NCBI RefSeq assembly: GCF_032854445.1
Contig: NC_088307.1
Coordinates: forward strand, 1,428,001 to 1,492,000
DNA from: Liolophura sinensis
Taxonomy: Eukaryota > Mollusca > Polyplacophora > Chitonida > Chitonidae
DNA: 64,000 nucleotides
Reading direction: 5' to 3'
Under the pieces are notes generated by a model, which searched no databases, was not told the DNA's origin, and was given only the letters and a program-made list of their open reading frames with translations. Each line of letters starts with the position of its first letter. Within the stretch, counting starts at the first letter, position 1. The position numbers and the translations under genes were made by a program. Positions 58,849-64,000 of this stretch are shown in pieces.

Positions 58849-59290
58849 TATGCAGAGTATAGGTTCTGGCGCACGCCCCCCTTGGGGCCCTCCCCATAAC
58901 AAATAGAGGCCCCCACCCCCCTTTCCCTGCTTCCCCAGGCCAGGCCGACAAGCTTATTTACAAGTATAGCCTACACACACACATTGATATGAAGCGACCT
59001 AGTTGGCATTTAACAGACAAGGCGTATAGTCTATATATAGGCCGGCTGTGTTGCACAACAGCGTGATTCAGCTGATTTTCTCCCCAGGATAGGGCTTAAA
59101 ATACGGGTTTTTTATGAAAAATAAATGTGACAGCCTTTTTCAGCGTGTCTTGTTTGATAAGATCCAGTATTTTTAGGAGGATTAGAGATATTGTGTTTAT
59201 GCGGAAAAGTCCTTAGCCCATGTTTCGTGGGTCTGAGATATAGCTCAGTCGGCTGACAGAGGTGGGAAAGGCGCTGGGTGTAAGGGGTGT

Positions 59291-59367
59291 ATTCATATAC
59301 TACATGTATAAGGGGATGTTTGCTAGCTCAAATCCAGATTTGGTCTCCTGTATATGTAGTATATGAA
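59291..59367. repeat. 15-bp inverted repeat inside a tRNA-like (SINE?) segment
   Basis: 'attcatatactacat' (59,291-59,305) is the exact reverse complement of 59,353-59,367. Upstream, 'agatatagctcagtcggc' (59,237) looks like a tRNA A-box, so this may be a SINE-like element. Confidence 0.45.
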
Positions 59368-59545
59368 TGCGTTACCTGCATATGGCGCCGGGCTCTACAC
59401 ACTTCTAAGGAATCTCTGCAACTTTCGACAGTTTCGGAGGCAGAGAGACCTTACCAAGGGGTGTTGTAGATGGCCCAAAGGTAGTGGGATGTGTCAGCGC
59501 CAATTAACCCCCCTAACGATGGGTCGATAGCGCAAAAAATCCAGA

Positions 59546-59641
59546 GCCCGCCGTTAGTGTGGTGATTAATTGGTAACAGGCTGAGCTATAAACCAGGCCT
59601 TTTGCTTTTTTGGACCATGGGTTCGAGCCCCACACTGGGCA
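59546..59641 (+). tRNA. tRNA-like sequence with Pol III terminator (possibly SINE head)
   Basis: It begins 'gcccgccgttagtgtggtg', has an A-box-like 'tgattaattggtaaca', a perfect B-box GGTTCGAGCCCC and ends 'cactgggca', whose GGGC can pair with the 5' GCCC. A T9 run follows immediately. The middle does not fold into a clear anticodon arm, so I take it as a tRNA-derived element or a decayed tRNA, and no anticodon is assigned. Confidence 0.35.
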
Positions 59642-60760
59642 GATTTTTTTTTACCCCAGGACACCAGGCTAGCCAGACACCCGTCCACCCGTCCAACTGG
59701 ACGGGCAATCCAGCCAAAAGGAGTATTTTTGACGGGCAAAATTTTGAATCAACATTTTTTTACGGCGAGTCCCAGCCCACAGACCACTACACTGTTTCAA
59801 AGTGTATTAACATTATATGTATGTATACTAGATTGTGAATATTTTTCTAACATGTAAGTTTTCAAAGTATATTCATATATGTATTCAGATGACAGAAATG
59901 ATGTTTGACATGCACTACTGTGCCCAGAGTTAATTTCTCGACATAGATATGTGACTGATAGTACATGTATTTGAATTGTTTCTTGTTTTTTGTATTTTAC
60001 AAAGTTTATTTCTACCTACTGTGACTGAGCTGCTCAAATCGTATGGTGATTCGTGCCACTACTCTTTTAGTGAGTGACAGTCACAGATTCAGTGGTGAGA
60101 ATTTTGCCTGTTCTCAGTATCAGTTGTAAGAGCTATGTAAACTGTATTCTGATTTGGTTCCGTTGCATGTGAAGTAGTGTAACTGTGAGTGACATGCACC
60201 TGCTGTGCCAAATACCATGCATTTTGATTGTTTTCCTTTTTGTGTATTTTATTGTTCATTTATTTCTACCTCCTGATTCATAGCATTCACACTTGAACTG
60301 CTGCGCCAAATTGCCATTGTTTTCCTTGCATCTGTATTGAATTGTGTATTTTACAGTTCAATTTGTTTTTCTACCTCCTGTTTCACACTTGGTTGTCCAA
60401 AGCATGACAGATTGTAACCTTCCATAGTTTAATATAAAATTTATGTACTCTTTTTTAGTGATTCGCACTCAGTGTCAGTCATTGGTGGGAAAAGTGTGAT
60501 ATATTGGGTGGCCCTAAAAACTGTCAATTTCTTGGGGTCCAATAGTAATACATTATTTCCAGTGATATAATAGCAATTAAAGCTATTAAAAGCTCTTGAT
60601 TTTCAATGATACAGTGGCGATGAAATGTTTCCGGCGGCAGACCCCCTGCTTATTTACGGGGGCCCCCAAACCCCCTGGAGGCCTTATTGTCAGATCCTGG
60701 CTAATGCCCTGCCCCCGGGGCTCTCGAGACATAGCATGGGGGTTGCGCTGGGCACCTCCC
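59642..60760. other. Unannotated; GC-rich edge at about 60,640-60,760
   Basis: No gene recognised. 60,640-60,760 contains C/G homopolymer clusters ('ttacgggggcccccaaaccc') at the border of the compact gene block. A similar C-rich stretch lies at 58,870-58,935. Confidence 0.4.
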
Positions 60761-60767
60761 CAGAACA

Positions 60768-61445
60768 TCATTCGGAAAGAGCGTTTTTCAGCTCTTGCCG
60801 TGCTAGTTTTCGGCCGCGATCTATAAGCTGTTTTTTCGTGCTTTCATCGATCTCTACGGCGTTGAATACCTTACGAGACTTGGCGCGTATCTCCTGCTTC
60901 AGATCAGAGTAGTTCTTGAGCTCCTGAACGATTTGCTTGAACTCTGCGTCCGAAATAACACCATCAGATAATGCCGTAGATACCTGCGCACGGATGCTGT
61001 TAAGTTTGGCCTCAGCCAACAGCTGTATATCGTTATGTTTCTTGGCCTTTGCGTGAAGTCGGCGGCTAACGAATTTTCCGGCGATATTTAAGACACCGCA
61101 AGCTAGGGCCACAGCTTAAATGGCCAAGACAGCAGGGGCTGCAATTATTGTTGTGAGTAGTCCCACGCCTGCAACCCCTAGCCCCAAACCGGCCGTGAGC
61201 ATGGCCGAATCAAGGGCCTCGGCGGTTAAGACACCGCGCCGGTACTTTTTGTACAAGGCCCGACGGAGATCTCGCTCAGATTCAAGCTGATTCTGTATTT
61301 CGCTGATATACTGCAGACGATGGGCGTGCGCCACGCTCTCCGGCGGCGCGGTCGGGGCCAAGGGGTTTTCAACCATAATCGTCGGCGCGGTCGGGTCCAA
61401 AGGATGGTCATCCTTAATCGTCGGCGCCGCGCCCTCCGGCGGCAA
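60768..61445 (-). pseudogene. Two-helix membrane protein broken by an in-frame stop
   Basis: Two open frames, 61,445-61,116 and 61,112-60,768, are in the same reading frame and separated by one TAA (61,116-61,118). Together they describe a protein of about 225 residues. It has a Pro-rich N-terminus, a charged predicted coiled coil (ISEIQNQLESERDLRRALY), a Gly/Ala-rich hydrophobic hairpin around LGLGVAGVGLLTTIIAAP, a basic stretch (GKFVSRRL), and a long helical C-terminus rich in Lys, Glu and Ala. The stop falls between the two hydrophobic halves. The layout resembles two-TM proteins repeatedly found in mobile or virus-like loci of invertebrates; I cannot name the family. Confidence 0.6.
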
Positions 61446-61494
61446 GGAGTTTTAATCCGTGATCGCCGGGTACAGTCGTCCCATATTGTCCGTC

Positions 61495-62283
61495 CTACGA
61501 ATCAATAACGTCGGTAAACTCTAAATCGTCTTCGGGACTACTAACACGAAAGCTGCGAAGTCTTATACCGGACCCTAAATAGATGTCATGGAGATTTAAA
61601 ACGCCCCCTGCAAAGACCCGTATATCCTCGAGAGAGCTCCGGATGACTGGGTCGCCCTGGGCCGGTAATTTGATCATAAGTCTGAGCTCCTTTCCATCGC
61701 GCTCTGCAGGCCACTTTAGTCTCACCCCGGTAATCATGGAGGAACGGCGCTGAGAGGCCGCGCCAAGTATGATGTTGAAGATAAGTATAGATCCAGGGTT
61801 TATTCGTAGCATGGCCATAGATATGGTTTGCGCGCTAAGACGCACGGTCTCTACACCCGGCGCCGCAGAAAGTGTGAAGTAACCTACTCCACCCAAAGCT
61901 ATATGACATTCGCTGGTTGGTACCCACGACACGAAAGAGGTTCCGGAGTTGAAAACTTTTTTCACATCGACCCCGGTGGCCTGGACCGACATCGGGGTCA
62001 CCTTCACATCTATCAACCAATCGGGGTCGCGAGCTCTGGTAAGAACAAAGCGATCTTCAAGGCGAATTAATGAGAGTTTTTGTTCTTCAATCACCTTAGA
62101 CGGCGACCTGCGCTCTTGCTCTGCAGAGGATGAGACATCTTGAAGGGAAGCAAACGTGGCAGGTTCTGCTTGCCCACCCCCCCCCCCCCCCTCCCGTAAT
62201 CTTTTTGCGGCTGTACTTGCCACTTTGAAACTGGAAGGCATAGATTTTACCTTCCTAGCCTTGAAGTTCGAACTCCGACACAT
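61495..62283 (-). CDS. Hypothetical beta-rich protein of a virus-like block
   Basis: 262 codons from ATG at 62,283, intronless. A basic N-terminus (KARKVKS) is followed by a low-complexity Gly run encoded by a C15 tract (62,178-62,192 on plus), then about 180 residues of alternating hydrophobic/polar sequence suggesting beta strands. An acidic tail (SPEDDLEFTD) ends it. It lies between the broken two-helix gene (50 bases downstream) and the next gene upstream (100 bases), all on the minus strand. GC content is visibly higher than in the left part of the window. A capsid-associated or structural role is possible but unproven. The homopolymer may cause length errors. Confidence 0.6.
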   Translation of the reverse strand: MCRSSNFKARKVKSMPSSFKVASTAAKRLREGGGGGGQAEPATFASLQDVSSSAEQERRSPSKVIEEQKLSLIRLEDRFVLTRARDPDWLIDVKVTPMSVQATGVDVKKVFNSGTSFVSWVPTSECHIALGGVGYFTLSAAPGVETVRLSAQTISMAMLRINPGSILIFNIILGAASQRRSSMITGVRLKWPAERDGKELRLMIKLPAQGDPVIRSSLEDIRVFAGGVLNLHDIYLGSGIRLRSFRVSSPEDDLEFTDVIDS

Positions 62284-62382
62284 CAGCCAAGTCGCTTAAA
62301 GACAGGCACGCAGACCCGGGACCGGCCGCGTCCACCATACTCATTGTATTTCTAGGGTAGCACTGAGGTACCCTACATTCAT

Positions 62383-63000
62383 TTACTTGCCGTCTTTGCC
62401 TAAAAGCGCCACGGTCAAGTGCGTTATATAGTCGGCGCGCAAGGTTTTGTACTGTGGGTTGGGAAATGAAACCGTCTTCCCGCAGTTAATCCCTTCACCA
62501 GTCAGGGCGATGGCCTGAAGTAGTGTTGAACCGCCACTGAAACCTGAGGTTATTCTCACGTTTTCTGAGGTGATCAGTTCATCTAAATGCACGAAGGCTT
62601 CTTTTTGCGGGACCAAGATAGATGGCTTATCACCTTCCACAGTCCCCTCTCTAGGCCTATTCCCGTTGGAGAACCCTAAGATGGGGGCAAGCTCTAGGAG
62701 CGTTATTATGGAATTTCTAGGGAGGGTAAGGACTAGGCGGCCCGTAGCTTCAGTTATTTCCAGAGAAACCCCATGCGGGCGGAATATACCCTTGTCCAGC
62801 ATACAGACATTGTAGTAGCCCGTCGGCACTTCAACATGTTTCCCATCAAGCAAGAAGCCCACTCCGGTGGGGATATTCACCCAGTTCGGGTAGAATGTTA
62901 TCTCGCGAAGGGCGGTTTTAAGGCGGCCGTCGAGGTTGTTAAGGGCATGAGGCAGCGTGTGCTGTGCCCCATTTAGAATGTCAGTCAATGTGATGAACAT
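62383..63000 (-). CDS. Hypothetical 205-aa protein of a virus-like block
   Basis: An ATG at 63,000 gives MFITLTDILNG; a GTG three codons upstream extends the frame but is unlikely as a start. No introns. The sequence alternates strands and turns (LDGRLKTALREITFYP, GVGFLLDGKHVEVPTGYYN) and ends LTVALLGKDGK. The short initial FITL... segment and all-beta look recall small structural proteins of Maverick/Polinton-type elements. That is a resemblance in style, not a family assignment. It is divergent from the plus-strand gene with only 10 bases between the start codons. Confidence 0.6.
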   Translation of the reverse strand: MFITLTDILNGAQHTLPHALNNLDGRLKTALREITFYPNWVNIPTGVGFLLDGKHVEVPTGYYNVCMLDKGIFRPHGVSLEITEATGRLVLTLPRNSIITLLELAPILGFSNGNRPREGTVEGDKPSILVPQKEAFVHLDELITSENVRITSGFSGGSTLLQAIALTGEGINCGKTVSFPNPQYKTLRADYITHLTVALLGKDGK

Positions 63001-63010
63001 CTTAGCCACG

Positions 63011-64000
63011 ATGAACAGCGAGGCTTACAGGTTCAATAGAGAGGCCACTTACAAGGCCGGGGCATTTCATAGTATCCAAACCCATGCAGAGCAGCTCACG
63101 CGATTTGACATCTACATCGATGAAAAGAAGGCCTTTCCAGTCCAGTTCACAGATGTATTGGCCAAGTACCGGCTGCCAAAGATAACCAGCAATGACATTG
63201 TTCGGGCCTGGAACACCAATCCTATGCAATTCTGGCAGAACCAAGTGAACTTCGCGGTCTGGTGCGCAACCACGGGCTGTGGCGTCTCTGCAAAAGACCA
63301 TCTTCTCGTCCCCGACCAACGAATAAGGGCCCTGTACACGTTCCATGTGTATTACCAAGTTAGGCGGATCTTGGAAGAGATCCAGGCCCCCCTGCCGCAA
63401 GACAGAGCGTGGGCGACATTCAAAAACCCCTACGACGAGAGGGTCTATGAGAGGATTTGTAGAGAGTTCCGCTTAGATGCGCACACAGACTGGAGGCGTA
63501 GGGGGGTGAATCACGGCCTCGGAGTGGCATATTTCTATATCACGAGAACGGGCTACAGCCCCATTTTCGATGGGACCTTCGTTCTGAGCAGGATGTCGTT
63601 CTCTAGAAAGCCTACAGCGCTCCACGTCGACTACATCGAGCAGGACGCCGAGGAGGCTTGGACGTCGTTGATTGTCGACACATCCCAAGGATTCACGCAG
63701 CCGGGCGTAGAGCGCCTAAACGATTCCATCCGGACATACGTGTGGGCTATTCTAGGCGCCCAAGCGCAAACAAGGGCGCGTATTCTAGGCACAGGCACAG
63801 CCTTCAACGCGCAAAAACAGTTTGCCGCGAACGTTGAAGACGCCAGTTCCTCTCCGATCGACCTTCCGTCTGCAATCAAACGCTACCAGGACGTACTACA
63901 GTATGCCGGGAGCGCTGTAGACTTTGTGTATGGCATAGGCCTATATATGGCCCAAAGCGACATGCTTCTACAGACCGGCCATGTGGCGAACTACAACAAC
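63011..64000 (+). CDS. Large hypothetical protein of a virus-like block, 3' truncated by window end
   Basis: Open for 330 codons from ATG at 63,011 to the last base of the window without a stop. In-frame ATGs at 62,978 and 62,993 would overlap the divergent gene, so 63,011 is preferred. Readable landmarks are FWQNQVNFAVWCATTGCG, LYTFHVYYQVRRIL, a Pro-Tyr-rich middle (YFYITRTGY), and the well-formed stretch GVERLNDSIRTYVWAILGAQ followed by ARILGTGTAFNAQKQF. The composition is that of a real, conserved, soluble protein, rich in aromatic residues and with no membrane segment so far. No catalytic motif of polymerase, integrase, ATPase or protease is visible. It may be a structural protein of the same element. 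The function is unknown. Confidence 0.7.
   Translation, partial: MNSEAYRFNREATYKAGAFHSIQTHAEQLTRFDIYIDEKKAFPVQFTDVLAKYRLPKITSNDIVRAWNTNPMQFWQNQVNFAVWCATTGCGVSAKDHLLVPDQRIRALYTFHVYYQVRRILEEIQAPLPQDRAWATFKNPYDERVYERICREFRLDAHTDWRRRGVNHGLGVAYFYITRTGYSPIFDGTFVLSRMSFSRKPTALHVDYIEQDAEEAWTSLIVDTSQGFTQPGVERLNDSIRTYVWAILGAQAQTRARILGTGTAFNAQKQFAANVEDASSSPIDLPSAIKRYQDVLQYAGSAVDFVYGIGLYMAQSDMLLQTGHVANYNN

Overview
This is animal nuclear DNA and not bacterial: genes are split by introns with GT..AG sites, tRNA-derived SINEs with (AAAT)n-type tails are scattered through it, and a very large share of the window is tandem minisatellite. The SINE 3' end (the 'tttacgccgtactcaagaa' family and its degraded copies) is of the kind I associate with molluscs, especially bivalves; that placement is recall plus inference, not proof.

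Layout. (1) 1-14,600: five in-phase exons (705 coding bases, 235 codons) of a minus-strand protein kinase most like UHMK1/KIS, interleaved with at least seven minisatellites. The gene runs out of the window past position 1, so the C-terminal part is missing. Two arrays are built from the gene's own splice junctions: copies of the exon 3 end with its donor (7850-8613), and copies of the exon 4 acceptor (6851-7830). Exon 2 also has two degraded copies beside it. (2) 14,600-18,500: kinase upstream region, a 36-bp array and a perfect 28-bp inverted repeat. (3) About 18,490-30,000 and 39,570-50,400: two copies of a segmental duplication offset by about 20-21 kb, each carrying the same series of minisatellites (18, 48, 35, 40 and 78 bp) followed by a two-exon rhodopsin-class GPCR gene on the minus strand. 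The first GPCR is intact (327 aa); the second has a one-base deletion just before the NPxxY motif. (4) 30,000-39,500 and 50,900-53,600: more broken copies of the same GPCR, on both strands, mixed with SINEs. (5) 55,000-58,850: a probable solo LTR, one isolated exon on the plus strand whose donor end seeds a 52-bp array, and a 38-bp array. (6) 60,600-64,000: a GC-richer, compact, apparently intronless block of four genes (three on minus, one on plus running off the end). It is unlike everything to its left and may be the edge of an integrated virus-like or Maverick-like element.

How it fits together. The kinase and the GPCR are the only recognisable host genes. The most unusual theme is that minisatellites start at or contain splice sites, at three places in two transcription units, so that one real splice site is followed or preceded by many near-identical decoys. 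The GPCR cluster looks like birth-and-death duplication with one functional survivor in the window.
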